A DNA stretch of 64,000 nt from AWTP1-13 sp036280295 (GCA_036280295.1 DASURA010000369.1:1-64000), one strand, 5' to 3'; counted from the stretch's first letter, positions 1 through 8,969 are shown. Made by a program: numbers and translations. The notes: generated by a model not told the origin, from the sequence alone.

Positions 1-1
1 C

Positions 2-199
2 GCCACCACCGCCGCCATGGCCAAGTGGTGGCCGTCCGAGCTGGAGGGCCGGGTGCTCGACACCTGCCTGCAGCTGTTCGGCGGCTACGGCTACATGCTG
101 GAGTACCCGATCGCCCGCGCCTTCGCCGACGCCCGCGTGCACCGCATCTATGCCGGGACGACGGAGATCATGAAAGAGCTGGTGGCGCGGTCGCTGTGA
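2..199 (+). CDS. Acyl-CoA dehydrogenase, C-terminal fragment (gene runs off the left edge)
   Basis: The reading frame is open from base 2 and stops at 197-199, giving about 65 residues of a protein whose start lies outside the window. The visible part is the end of the C-terminal helical domain of acyl-CoA dehydrogenases, flavoenzymes that make trans-2-enoyl-CoA. Signature elements are QLFGGYGYMLEYPIARAF, followed by DARVHRIYAGTTEIMKE, the conserved segment near the FAD-binding dimer interface. The ending MKELVARSL is normal for the family, so the 3' end looks intact. The specific acyl substrate cannot be read from this piece. Confidence 0.9.
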   Translation, partial: ATTAAMAKWWPSELEGRVLDTCLQLFGGYGYMLEYPIARAFADARVHRIYAGTTEIMKELVARSL

Positions 200-378
200 C
201 GGTGTCAGATCCGGAAGACTGGGGGTTCACCCACCGCGCACCAGCCCACTATGAGCACAAGCATGGCTGGCCTGTGACTGCGGCCTGGTGGACTTGCCGA
301 AGCAGCCGCCGCGTGTCGTTTAGTGTCCTTACGGACCTCAGCAAGGACACTAAGGCACATGGGCTCCGGGGTTGCCGA

Positions 379-540
379 GCGGCGGCGACGCTGGCCGAGC
401 GAGACTCGGCTGGGCATTCGATGAGGTGCTGCAGCCTGGCGCCTCGGTAGCGGTGGTGGCGGACCGGCATGGCGTTGCGCGTGGGCTCATCTATCAGTGG
501 CTTCGTCCGGCGCGCGAGGGCCGGACGCCGGGGTGCCGCT
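379..540 (+). pseudogene. Decayed IS66-family accessory ORF (TnpA/OrfA-like helix-turn-helix)
   Basis: Translation from about 379 gives RRRWPSETRLGI. After a one-base frame change near 420 it continues EVLQPGASVAVVADRHGV and then LIYQWLR. This is the DNA-binding start of the IS66 orfA or IS3-type orfA family (pattern: RRRW..E.k..IV.E.L.PGASVs.VArrHGVn.nqlf.Wrr). No terminal inverted repeats or downstream IS66 genes were seen, and the frame is broken, so this is a remnant. It overlaps an IS630-like remnant on the other strand. Confidence 0.55.
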
Positions 541-753
541 CGACAATCCCGAAGCAGTCAGTGGAGGTGGTGCCAGCCGACCAGCCACGCGCTCATGGCC
601 CGGCTCGTTGGCGATGGCGAGCATGCGGATGGCCGCCCGCCTATCGCCGTCTTTGCGCGCCAGTGAGCGAAGCTCATTGGCGCTCAGCTTCGTCAGGAGC
701 TCTAGCGGCCGACCCATGGCATACCCCGAAGCAACCTGTCGGTAGATCGCCAT
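487..753 (-). pseudogene. Decayed IS630-family transposase, N-terminal remnant
   Basis: The minus-strand product contains GRPLELLTKLSANELRSLAR followed by KDGDRRAAIRMLAIANE. This matches the start of IS630-type transposases found throughout Hyphomicrobiales (usual form: LLT.LSa.ELR.LAR.e.DRRaArRlLAiAn.LdGmsRaeAA). After IANE the match stops abruptly, and the remaining sequence does not give the expected helix-turn-helix or the DDE domain, so only the first 40 or so codons survive. It adjoins an IS66-like scrap, which suggests an old nested insertion. Confidence 0.5.
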
Positions 754-887
754 CGTAGCCGCGCCCGACCTGGAATCCCCTCAGTCACAACATCACGGGG
801 ACAGCATCACTCACGTGAACTACGTAGACGGCGGTACTGCTCCGTCGCGGCGGCCGGGTCCCGGCCGCCGCCGGCGCACCCGCCGCT

Positions 888-1127
888 TTACCACCGTCCG
901 CAACCATGACGCCACAGGCAGCGGCGAAAGCGGGGATTGCCCCAGCCCCACCGATCTGCGCACTCGTGGCGCCAGTAGCGGCAATGACGACGCCCCCGCC
1001 AGTCCACCTGCTGCACCATCGCGTCCTTGGCCACGGGTGTCGGTGTCGCCAGTGTTGCCGCGGATACCGGCGCAAAGTAAGCGACTGCGGCGATCCCGGC
1101 CGCGGCAAGGGCAAGCCTTGTAAACAT
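888..1127 (-). CDS. Small secreted protein rich in Trp, Arg, His and Cys
   Basis: This 79-residue protein starts at the ATG at 1127, with AGAGGA placed about eight bases upstream. Residues 1-24 form a clear signal peptide (positive MFTRL, hydrophobic Ala/Val-rich core, cleavage after PVSAA). The mature part is short and basic, with repeated aromatic/cysteine patches such as HCRYWRHECADRWGW and RRCLWRHGCGRW. Four cysteines could form two disulfides in the periplasm. Similar tiny exported proteins with a Trp/Arg/Cys/Gly-rich tail are common in Bradyrhizobium-like genomes, but I know no function. It is isolated from neighbouring genes. Confidence 0.6.
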   Translation of the reverse strand: MFTRLALAAAGIAAVAYFAPVSAATLATPTPVAKDAMVQQVDWRGRRHCRYWRHECADRWGWGNPRFRRCLWRHGCGRW

Positions 1128-2006
1128 TTTTCGATGTCCTCTGTTTAAACACCCATTCGCACAGCCATTGATGCACGGCGGAACTGAACTGAACCTCAAC
1201 GGACTATTCAGCTACAGTTCACTGTTATTCGGACAATGGCGTCATGGTCGAACCAGGCCGGCGGGTTCGTACGAATATCAGTGTTCCTGGGTGACCGCTT
1301 TGGATCAGAAGCGGTAAATTGCTGACAGTCAACATATTTCCCGCTCGCACCGGCCAACAGACCTGGGCGCAGCGCGTCGGTCACATCGCCATCCAGCTAC
1401 CTCGGTCGCTTTGCGCCCGCCTACGCCGGCCCGGCTGCGCACGACCTACCCCGAAATCCCCACCATGCCTGACATGCGTCGCACCAGACCGCAGCGACTC
1501 CGCGACATCGACTCGAGCCTGCGCCAGGCCTACCGGCACTGGCAGGCGCCGACCCTGCACCCGTCCGTACACGCACCGCACCAATCTCGACCACGACCAC
1601 CAACGAGGACTCCCATGGCATCCCCCCGCCGCTTCCCCAGCACGTCACCGCTACAGCGAGCTGCCGCCCAGATTCGGGCCGCTCTACGAGTCGGCCGACT
1701 CCGACGATGAGTTGTCCGTTCCCGGCAAGGTCTTGGCTGGCTACAGGCTCGAGGGCGCCAACAATCCCCACGCCAGCGCGCAGGCCACGCGTTTGACGCG
1801 CTCTGTGGTCGCTGCTTGTGAGTTGCGCCACGTCCGGTGCGGAACGCGAAGCGCAAACGCTGCGAGGCTCAGAGTCGTGGCTCAGAGCCCGACGCAGCAT
1901 CGTCGCCGCAATGGCGCGACCAGCATCTTGCGTGGTCCCGCTCACATCGTAGACGCTCGGTGCAATGCGCTTCGCTTATTGCACCCTACACAGAGCACTC
2001 TACGGA
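1128..2006. other. Long stretch without a supportable gene
   Basis: About 880 bases separate the small secreted protein from the 3' end of the DUF4175 gene. Open frames exist on both strands but give low-complexity Arg/Pro/Ala/Ser-rich products without recognisable domains, and their starts lack ribosome-binding sites. The one structured element I see is a palindrome at 1959-1985. A 31-codon frame from ATG 1616 has a GAGGA upstream but is too short to claim. Confidence 0.5.
1959..1985. repeat. Palindromic element, possible terminator of the DUF4175 gene
   Basis: GGTGCAAT and ATTGCACC form a perfect 8-bp stem around an 11-base GC-rich centre that includes GCTTCGC. It is followed by CCTAC, a common ending of dispersed repeats in proteobacterial genomes. 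It lies about 20 bases beyond the stop codon of the minus-strand DUF4175 gene, so it could act as a transcription end for it. No other copy was noticed in this window. Confidence 0.5.
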
Positions 2007-4613
2007 TCAGAACCGCTTCAGCAGCCGCTCCAGGTACTCCAGCTCGAGCGGCGGTCGCGTGGTCTCGCCGAGACGACGGCGCAGCTCTTCCAGGATTTCG
2101 CGCGCCCGCTGCACGTCGATCTCGTCCGGCACCTTGACGGTGCTGCCGGGATCCTGGCCGTCCGTATGCTGCGGCGGCCGGCCCATCGGGTCGAGCTCGG
2201 TGCGGCCGCCCGTCATGCCGTAGCGCGACGGCATCTGCTTCAACATCTGCTGGGCCATGTCGCGGGCACCCTGGCGCAGCTGCTCCAGCGCCCTGGTCTC
2301 CTGATCCGCCCCACCGCCCAGATCACCGTTACGCAGCGACCGCTGGGCCCGCCCCATCGACCCTTCGGCACCACCGAGCTGCCCCGGCGGCTGCACGCCC
2401 AGCTCCCTGAGCTCCTGCTGCAGGCGGCCCAGCCGCTCGCGCAGCGCGCGCTGGCGCTCGCTGAGCCCGCTGCCATCCTGATCGCCGGAGCCGCCTTCGC
2501 CCTGACCCTTCTTCTGCCCTTGGCCCATCTGTCCTGGGCCCTTCTGGCCCTGGCCGTCCTTCTGGCCGCCCCTCTGGCCGCGCTGGCCGTTCTTGTCGCG
2601 CTGCTGCTGGCCGAAGGTATCGTCAAGCAACTTCTGCTGCTGGCTGACGATATCGCCGAACTCGTCCATCATCTTGCCGAAGCGGCGGCTCTGGCCCTGG
2701 TCCGCCATCCGACCCGACTGCAGGCGGTCGAGCAGGTCGCGCAGATCGCTCAGCATCTGCTGGGCCATGTCGCGATTGCCGGAGCGGGCCATGTTCTCCA
2801 GATTGCGCAGCATCTGGTCCAGGTCCTGCTGCGTCAGCATCTCCATGTTGCGGTTCATGCCCTGCATCGGCTGCTGGCCGTCGGCCTGCCTGGCGAGCTG
2901 GTCCATGAACTGCGCCAGCGCCTGGCGCAGCTCCTGCATCAGCCGCGCGATCTCCTCCTCGCTGGCACCGTCGCGCAGCGCCTCCTGCAGCCGATCCTGT
3001 GCGGCGCGCAGCGCCCGTTCGGCATCCGACAAGTCGCCGTCCTCGATACGCAGCGCCACATGCCAGAGCTGCGCCATCACGCTGCTGCGCGTCTCGCGCG
3101 TCAGATCACCGAGGAGCAGACGCCGGTCGGCCGAGCGCAGGCCGAGAAACACCTTGAGGTCATCAATGAAGCCTTCCGGCTCCATGGTGAGCCCGTCGAT
3201 GGCCTTGGCCACCAGCAGCCGATTGCGCGAGTCCTCTCCCAGGTGGCGGCGCTGCTCCACCACGGCCCGTGCCAACGGCTTGGTGAAGCGCCGCTCCGGC
3301 AGCGTGATCTCGATGGTCTCGCTCTTGCCCACCTGCCCGGCTAGGTCGCGCGCCACCAGCGTGAGCTCAACCCGCATGCCGGCCCAGGGGTGGTCGCCGA
3401 TCTCATGCAGCGTGTGCCCCTCGACCCGTTTCGGGTAGGAGCGCTTCAAGTTCAGGGACAGCACCGGCGGCCGCTCGTAGGGCAGCCGCGGGCCCTCGTT
3501 CGGCGGCCGCGCCCAGGCGGTCGAGGACGTATCGGGCTTCTCCGGGATGCGCCTTATCTTTGCCTCGGCCGAGGTGATGCCATAGTCGTCCTCGGCCTTG
3601 TAGAACACCTTGAGGCCACCGCGTGGCGTCCGCTCGGGCGGCTTCACCAGCGTGATCTTGGGCGCATGGTCGGGCGTGACGGCAAAGCTCCAGGATGCCA
3701 CCTCGGTGTCGCTGCTGAAGGCGCGGATGGTGCCGGATTTCCTGACCTCCAGCTTCAGCTCAAGCGCCTCGGCCGGGTTGGCCGCCACCGGCGCCTCCAG
3801 CCGTCGCGGCGCGTCGCCATCCGCATCCGGCACCTCCAGCGCCAATCCGTGCATGCCGGCCCCGCTGGCGCGGACGATCAGCACGCTGCGGTCGGGCACC
3901 TCGATCGTTCCGGCCGGGCGGTTCTCCTGGTTGCGCGCGAGCGACAGCCCGCCGTCAGCCAGCATCACCGGCGGCTTGCCGGTGTAGGCGGGCGGCGTGA
4001 TCCAGGCATCAAGGCGCGCTTCCGCCCCCTTGGCCAGCGGGCTCAGGCGGAAAGCCGACCACAGCCGGTCGGCAGCGCTGTCGCCCACCACAACGGTCAG
4101 CACCAGCACCGTCAGCAGCAGCAGGGCACGCAGCGCCAGGGGATCATGCCGGTCGGTGCGCGGCGTCGGCGTGCCGACGCGCAGCCGGGCCAGGGCCTCC
4201 GCCAGCCGCCGCCGGTGCACCGCCCACAACGCCGCGGTGCGGGCGTCTCCGCCATCCTGGCTCAGCGTGTCCTCATAGGAAGACGCCGGGCGGTGCCGGA
4301 CGCCTGAGACACTTTCAACGCGCCGGATCGCCTCCGCGCGCGTCGGCCAGCGCACCCGCGTGAGCGCGATGACGCCCGCCGCCGCGGCGAGACCAAACAG
4401 CCCGAGGACAATCTTGTGCGGCAGCTCGGGCAGGCGTGGCCACAGGCCGACAAGCGAGACCAGAATGAACAGTCCGGCGATGCCCAGCAGCAGCCAGATG
4501 CGCGGCCACAGCCGCTCAAACAGCAGCGCCAGCTTGCTCAGCAGCACCTTGCGCTCGAACGTGCGCTCCGGGCCGGGCTCGATGATCCTGTGTCGTCCTG
4601 ACATGGCTGTCAC
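2007..4613 (-). CDS. DUF4175 / TIGR02302 family membrane protein
   Basis: This 868-residue protein is recognisable as the Rhizobiales-type TIGR02302 (DUF4175) family, whose function is unknown. Two hydrophobic segments near residues 45-85 (LLGIAGLFILVSLVGL, then IVLGLFGLAAAAGVIAL) and one near 165-185 (ALRALLLLTVLVLTVVV) anchor it in the inner membrane. A large periplasmic-type region of beta-rich repeats follows. The last 250 residues are strikingly rich in Gln, Met, Arg and Gly, with repeated MAQQML and LRDLLDRLQSG segments and low-complexity GQKGPGQMGQGQKKGQGEG. They probably form coiled coil plus flexible linker. The gene stands alone and its start at 4613 is the first Met of the frame. 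Confidence 0.85.
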   Translation of the reverse strand: MTAMSGRHRIIEPGPERTFERKVLLSKLALLFERLWPRIWLLLGIAGLFILVSLVGLWPRLPELPHKIVLGLFGLAAAAGVIALTRVRWPTRAEAIRRVESVSGVRHRPASSYEDTLSQDGGDARTAALWAVHRRRLAEALARLRVGTPTPRTDRHDPLALRALLLLTVLVLTVVVGDSAADRLWSAFRLSPLAKGAEARLDAWITPPAYTGKPPVMLADGGLSLARNQENRPAGTIEVPDRSVLIVRASGAGMHGLALEVPDADGDAPRRLEAPVAANPAEALELKLEVRKSGTIRAFSSDTEVASWSFAVTPDHAPKITLVKPPERTPRGGLKVFYKAEDDYGITSAEAKIRRIPEKPDTSSTAWARPPNEGPRLPYERPPVLSLNLKRSYPKRVEGHTLHEIGDHPWAGMRVELTLVARDLAGQVGKSETIEITLPERRFTKPLARAVVEQRRHLGEDSRNRLLVAKAIDGLTMEPEGFIDDLKVFLGLRSADRRLLLGDLTRETRSSVMAQLWHVALRIEDGDLSDAERALRAAQDRLQEALRDGASEEEIARLMQELRQALAQFMDQLARQADGQQPMQGMNRNMEMLTQQDLDQMLRNLENMARSGNRDMAQQMLSDLRDLLDRLQSGRMADQGQSRRFGKMMDEFGDIVSQQQKLLDDTFGQQQRDKNGQRGQRGGQKDGQGQKGPGQMGQGQKKGQGEGGSGDQDGSGLSERQRALRERLGRLQQELRELGVQPPGQLGGAEGSMGRAQRSLRNGDLGGGADQETRALEQLRQGARDMAQQMLKQMPSRYGMTGGRTELDPMGRPPQHTDGQDPGSTVKVPDEIDVQRAREILEELRRRLGETTRPPLELEYLERLLKRF

Positions 4614-4866
4614 TCTATCACGGCAGACTGTCGGCGCAGCGAGATTTTATCGGCACTTCAACGCCAAGTGACCGAACGTTGTGCGAGCATTGCGGCACGG
4701 CGACGGCGCAGATTCGCTGCCGGGCGTTGGATCGCCGCTCTCGGCGTCACCGCGTGTTCCGCCCTGGCGACTGCACGGATAACTGGTTTCCGAGGAAGTT
4801 CATCCTTTGTTCTTGACCATCCGCAGGCCAAGTATTAAGCCTTTCTGCAGCAGGCGGGGAAGGCAG

Positions 4867-6396
4867 ATGTACGGCCAGATCTCTACCGTTGCGTTTGTCG
4901 GCATCGAGGCCAAGCCGGTCGAGGTGCAGGTACGCATCAGCGGCGGCAAGCATGTGTTCGCCATTGTCGGCCTGCCCGACAAGGCGGTGGCGGAAAGTCG
5001 CGAGCGCGTGCGCAACGCCCTGCACGCCGTCGGTCTTGGCCTGCCGTTCAAGCACATTACCGTCAATCTGGCACCGGCCGACCTGCCAAAGGAGGGCAGC
5101 CACTTCGACCTGCCCGTCGCGCTGGCCATGATGGTGGCGATGGGTGCGATCTCGCCCGACGCCATCGAGGGCTTCGCCGCCATCGGCGAGCTGGCTCTCG
5201 ATGCCGCGGTGCGGGCAGTGCCGGGCGCGCTGCCGGCGGCGATCGGCGCCAATGCCCTGGGCAAGGGACTCATCTGCCCAGCCGCATCGGGGCCGGAGGC
5301 GGCCTGGGCCGATGCAGACATGTCGGTGCTGGCGCCGCCGCATCTCCTCTCCCTCGTCAATCATTTCAAAGGGTTGCAAACCCTGGCGCGGCCCAAGCCA
5401 TGCATGGACGCGGATGACGAGGCGCAGCCGGATCTCGCCGATGTGAAAGGCCAGGAGAGCGCCAAGCGCGTGCTTGAGGTCGCGGCGGCCGGCGGCCACA
5501 ACCTGCTGATGATTGGTGCCCCTGGCGCGGGCAAGTCGATGCTGGCCGCCCGCCTGCCCTCGATCCTGCCGCCGCTCAGTCCCGAGGAGATGCTGGAGGT
5601 CTCCATGGTGCACTCGCTGGCGGGAGAGCTGCTGGGCGGGAGGATCGCCACCCGGCGCCCGTTCCGCGCCCCGCATCATTCCGCCAGCATGGCGGCGCTG
5701 GTTGGAGGCGGCTCCAAGCCGCGCCCGGGCGAGGTATCGCTCGCGCACCTGGGCGTGCTGTTCCTGGATGAGCTGCCGGAGTTCCAGCCGAATGTGCTCG
5801 ACGCCTTGCGCCAGCCGCTGGAGGCTGGCGAGACGGTGATCGCCCGCGCCAACCACCGCATCTCCTACCCCTCGCGCATCCAGCTGGTCGCGGCCATGAA
5901 CCCCTGCAAATGCGGGGCGAGCACGCCGGGCCAAAGCTGCCGGCGCGGCCCGCGCTGCGCCGATGATTACCAGGCGCGCATATCCGGCCCGCTGCTCGAC
6001 CGCATCGATCTGCAGATCGAGGTGCCATCGGTCTCGGCCGCGGATCTGGTGCTGCCTGCGCCCACCGAAGGCAGCAGCGAGGTGCGCGCCCGCGTGATCG
6101 CCGCCCGCGAGCGCCAGCGCGCCCGCTTCGCCGCGCTCGGCGCCAAGGGCGTGCGCACCAATGCCGAGTGCTCAGGCAAGCTGCTGGAAGCGGTCGCCAT
6201 GCCGGAGCAGGACGGCGTCGCCCTGCTGCGCCAGGCATCGGAAGCGCTGGCGCTGTCCGCCCGCGGCTTCCACCGCGTCCTGCGCGTGGCCCGCACGCTG
6301 GCAGATCTCGACGGCGTGGAAAAGGTGCTGCGCGTTCACGTCGCCGAGGCACTGAGCTACCGCGGCGAGACATTGCGCCAGCAGCGGGCAGCGTGA
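4867..6396 (+). CDS. YifB/ComM-family Mg-chelatase-like AAA+ ATPase
   Basis: The protein of 509 residues matches the full YifB/ComM length. The start at 4867 (MYGQISTVAFVGIEA) is the family's usual beginning and is preceded by GGGGAAGG; a longer upstream frame lacks homology. The N-terminal third is a ChlI/Lon-protease-like fold (ISGGKHVFAIVGLPDKAVAE). The AAA+ core has Walker A GAPGAGKS near residue 217 and Walker B VLFLDELPEF near 297. A Cys cluster follows (NPCKCGAS, PGQSCRRGPRCADDY). The C-terminal Mg_chelatase_C domain carries AARGFHRVLRVARTLADLDG, or nearly so (it reads SARGFHR). In gamma-proteobacteria ComM is a DNA branch-migration helicase used in transformation. Its role here is inferred. 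Confidence 0.95.
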   Translation: MYGQISTVAFVGIEAKPVEVQVRISGGKHVFAIVGLPDKAVAESRERVRNALHAVGLGLPFKHITVNLAPADLPKEGSHFDLPVALAMMVAMGAISPDAIEGFAAIGELALDAAVRAVPGALPAAIGANALGKGLICPAASGPEAAWADADMSVLAPPHLLSLVNHFKGLQTLARPKPCMDADDEAQPDLADVKGQESAKRVLEVAAAGGHNLLMIGAPGAGKSMLAARLPSILPPLSPEEMLEVSMVHSLAGELLGGRIATRRPFRAPHHSASMAALVGGGSKPRPGEVSLAHLGVLFLDELPEFQPNVLDALRQPLEAGETVIARANHRISYPSRIQLVAAMNPCKCGASTPGQSCRRGPRCADDYQARISGPLLDRIDLQIEVPSVSAADLVLPAPTEGSSEVRARVIAARERQRARFAALGAKGVRTNAECSGKLLEAVAMPEQDGVALLRQASEALALSARGFHRVLRVARTLADLDGVEKVLRVHVAEALSYRGETLRQQRAA

Positions 6397-6452
6397 GACC
6401 CGGTGTTTCAGTCGCGTGTCCGGAATGATGATATGATTATTTGGGAGGGAAA

Positions 6453-6648
6453 TTGACCGAGCTGGAGCAGAGAGTTACCCGACTGAAGCGGGATGAAGTC
6501 GATCCCCGAGATCATTGATCTACAAGCTCGTGCGAACGAATCGCGGTTCATCGCGCTGTTCGCCGAACTCAATACGATCAAGTGTGAGGTGAAGGCACTG
6601 CCACGTATTCTCGCCGAGACGTTGGCGGAGCGTGGCAAGGAGGGCTGA
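6453..6648 (+). pseudogene. Small frame-split ORF of unknown function
   Basis: A strong ribosome-binding site (GGGAGGGA) stands just before a TTG at 6453 that begins a 21-residue frame (TELEQRVTRLKRDEVD) ending at 6518. A second frame starts at ATG 6493, offset by one base, and runs 51 residues to 6648 (SIPEIIDLQARANESRFIAL, then NTIKCEVKALPRILAETLAE). The latter has helix-like, charged, non-repetitive composition and looks coding. Either the second frame is a real small gene, or the two were one gene of about 64 codons now split by a single base change. I recognise no family. Confidence 0.4.
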
Positions 6649-6664
6649 GCGTTGTTGTCTTGCG

Positions 6665-7282
6665 CTACCCCAGCCCCCCGGCCCGCTCAACGAACGCCGC
6701 CACCTCCGCGGCGCCGTCGCCCGACTTGAGGTTGGTGAACACGAACGGCCGCACGCCTCGCATGCGCCGGGTATCCGCCTCCATCACCTCCAGCGACGCG
6801 CCAACGTGGGGCGCGAGATCGGTCTTGTTGATGACAAGCAGGTCCGAGCGGGTGATGCCGGGGCCCCCCTTTCTGGGGATCTTCTCGCCCTGGGCCACAT
6901 CGATCACATAGATCGTGAGATCGGCCAGCTCGGGGCTGAAGGTGGCGGCGAGGTTATCGCCACCCGACTCGATCAGGATCAACTCCAGCTCCGGAAAGCG
7001 CCACTGCATGTCCGCCACGGCGGCCAGATTGATCGACGCATCCTCGCGGATCGCCGTGTGCGGGCAACCGCCGGTCTCGACGCCCATGATGCGCTCAACG
7101 GGGAGCGCACCGGCGCGCGTCAGGATCAGCGCGTCCTCCTTTGTGTAGATGTCGTTGGTGATGGCGCAGATGTCGTAGCGGTCACGGAACGCCTTGCACA
7201 GCGCCTCCATCAGCGCCGTCTTGCCGGAGCCGACCGGCCCGCCGATGCCGACGCGCAGCGGACCATTGGGGGAATTGCTCAT
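6665..7282 (-). CDS. ureG: Urease accessory GTPase UreG
   Basis: UreG is the SIMIBI-class GTPase that powers nickel delivery to urease within the UreD-UreF-UreG complex and receives nickel from UreE. The 205 residues match the family length. The P-loop GGPVGSGKT is at residues 14-22; the metal-binding Cys-Pro-His motif sits in ETGGCPHTAIRED. The switch/Walker B region reads LILIESGGDNLAATFSP, and the guanine-specificity motif is NKTD in LLVINKTDLAP. It is the last gene of the urease cluster and is separated from ureF by about 960 bases holding a broken peptidoglycan-binding gene, instead of the usual tight coupling. Confidence 0.97.
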   Translation of the reverse strand: MSNSPNGPLRVGIGGPVGSGKTALMEALCKAFRDRYDICAITNDIYTKEDALILTRAGALPVERIMGVETGGCPHTAIREDASINLAAVADMQWRFPELELILIESGGDNLAATFSPELADLTIYVIDVAQGEKIPRKGGPGITRSDLLVINKTDLAPHVGASLEVMEADTRRMRGVRPFVFTNLKSGDGAAEVAAFVERAGGLG

Positions 7283-7571
7283 GCGCGTGCTGGCTCCTGC
7301 CTCGCTGTCGAATGGGGCATGCCGCCAGCGGCGGCCCTGCAGGCAGGGACATTAGAGCGTGATCGCCGGAGGTGGAACCACCGCAGGCGTGATTCACGCG
7401 GCCAAACAGAAACTGGAGCATGAACCGAGAACGCAAGCGAACGGATCGCGCTCAAGCGATTGCTCCACGCGCCCGCAAAGGGCGGACCAGCGAAAACATG
7501 CCCGGACCGCACGCACGGCAAGCAAAGACGGCCCGCAGCGCGCCGTCGCACACCGCAGGCTGCCCGGCAGA

Positions 7572-8052
7572 TCAGCGTTGCGCCGCCGATCGTGCGGATG
7601 ACGCCTGGCTCGCGACCAGGCTCTTGAGCGAGTCCCAGATGCTGTGCAGACCGGCACCGCCCGCATCAGCCACCAGGCCGTTGCCGGCGGCACCGGCGGC
7701 TGCGTCCACCGAAATCCGCGGCGCTGCGACCGTGGCCGCCGTGATCTCCTTTGAACAGCGCCATCTGTGCCAGCGTCGCCGGGCCGGCAACGCCGTCGGC
7801 CGTCAGGCCGTTCCTCTTCTGGTGCTCGCGCAGCGCTACCGCCGTACCGGCGCCGAACACCCCGTCGGCTTCGACGCCAAGCCTTTCCTGCAGCTTCTTG
7901 ACGGCGTTGCCACGCGCGTCCTGCTGCAACAGCACCAGCTCATGGAGGCCGATCGTCATGAAGGTAACCGGGCCGGCGACGCCGTCCGCAGCCAGACCGT
8001 TCCTGGTCTGCCAGTCCTTCATCGCCTTCTCCGATATCCATTGGGCACGCTC
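7572..8052 (-). pseudogene. Frameshifted peptidoglycan-binding domain protein
   Basis: The minus strand encodes two PG_binding_1 repeats: KDWQTRNGLAADGVAGPVT, then GNAVKKLQERLGVEADGVFG with ALREHQKRNGLTADGVAGPA. The frame breaks at an A-triplet (7750-7753): the in-frame continuation is meaningless, while the next frame gives a plausible Ala/Ser/Gly-rich tail (EITAATVAAPRIS onward) ending at the stop at 7572. Upstream, the first repeat is already under way at the ATG at 8022 (preceding codons read QWISEKA), and no start or signal peptide is visible, so the 5' end is also lost. Such modules bind cell wall. Its place between ureF and ureG is odd. Confidence 0.65.
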
Positions 8053-8244
8053 CCGGATGGGCCGGCTGCAACCAATTGAGCCGCAGCGGCGACGATGACT
8101 GCGGAACTACTCAGTCTTATCTCCCCGCCCGGGGCCTATCCAAGTCTAAGCGCGTCTGAAGGCATTGCGGCTGTGCGCGACGCCGGAAGCCGTGCCGCCG
8201 TGTCGTGCAGCCATCACCGCCGCCGCAACCTCCACCCAGTCGCG

Positions 8245-8964
8245 TTACGACCGGAACAGCCGCGTATACTGCGTTTCATGCCGCATCGAGGCGATGTCCG
8301 CCATCACCGCAGCACCGCCGACATCTTCAACGCTGGCCTCCAGCGCACCGGTCACGATCTCCGGGAACAACGGCTCCAGCCGCGCCAGCACCCGCAGCCC
8401 GTCGGTCTGCCCCAGCGGCACAAGCCGCACGCCGGCCGAGACCAGGTTGGCGGCGAACGCCTGCACGAACGCCTGCGCCGTCGCCGCCAAGGGCAGGCCA
8501 TGCGCCGCCGCACAGGCGCCGACGGCGATGGGATAGGCGATGTCCGGCGCCATCACCGTCAGCCGCTCGAGCGCCGGCACCGGCCACACGGCCCGTGTCG
8601 CGGAAAGAAACGCCGCTCCCTGCGCCAGCGTTTCCAGACGCCGCTCTGCCGACGAGGTGAAGGCCGCTGCCAGCTCGGCAACCTCGGCGAGGCGGCGCTC
8701 GTCGCGGGCTTCAGTTGCGCGCCAGGCCTCGGCCAGCAGGATGGCATCCGACCGGCCGGTGCCGTGTCTCAGGATGTCCTCGATCCAATCCCCAAGGGTG
8801 GTGGCGTCGCGTATCCTGCCGGCCTCGACGATCCACTCCTGTCCGTGCGAGTAGCTGAAGGCGCCCACCGGATATGCCGGCGACAGCCAGATCATCAGTC
8901 GGCAAAGGGATGCCGAGCCCACAGGGTCCGACACAGTCCGCGGCGTGCCCTGGTCAGACGACAT
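8245..8964 (-). CDS. ureF: Urease accessory protein UreF
   Basis: UreF is the helical scaffold that joins UreD-bound apo-urease to UreG and gates its GTPase activity during nickel insertion. The product has 239 residues, a normal length. Family hallmarks are the N-terminal LMIWLSPAYPVGAFSYSHG followed by EWIVEAGRIRD, then AHGLPLAATAQAFVQAFAAN and LVSAGVRLVPLGQTDGLRVL. It lies five bases after ureE, as expected for one operon. The start at 8964 is used because the conserved domain begins about 20 residues later; a shorter start inside would leave little room. Confidence 0.96.
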   Translation of the reverse strand: MSSDQGTPRTVSDPVGSASLCRLMIWLSPAYPVGAFSYSHGQEWIVEAGRIRDATTLGDWIEDILRHGTGRSDAILLAEAWRATEARDERRLAEVAELAAAFTSSAERRLETLAQGAAFLSATRAVWPVPALERLTVMAPDIAYPIAVGACAAAHGLPLAATAQAFVQAFAANLVSAGVRLVPLGQTDGLRVLARLEPLFPEIVTGALEASVEDVGGAAVMADIASMRHETQYTRLFRS

Positions 8965-8969
8965 CGGCT

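Noticed and set aside
1319..2137. 272-codon open frame on the plus strand in the first long gap
   Set aside because: Arg/Pro/Ala/Thr-rich, no start signal, overlaps the end of the DUF4175 gene.
7740..7760. Programmed frameshift in the peptidoglycan-binding gene
   Set aside because: The A-triplet is not a recognisable slippery heptamer and the gene is also missing its 5' end, so decay or read error is simpler.
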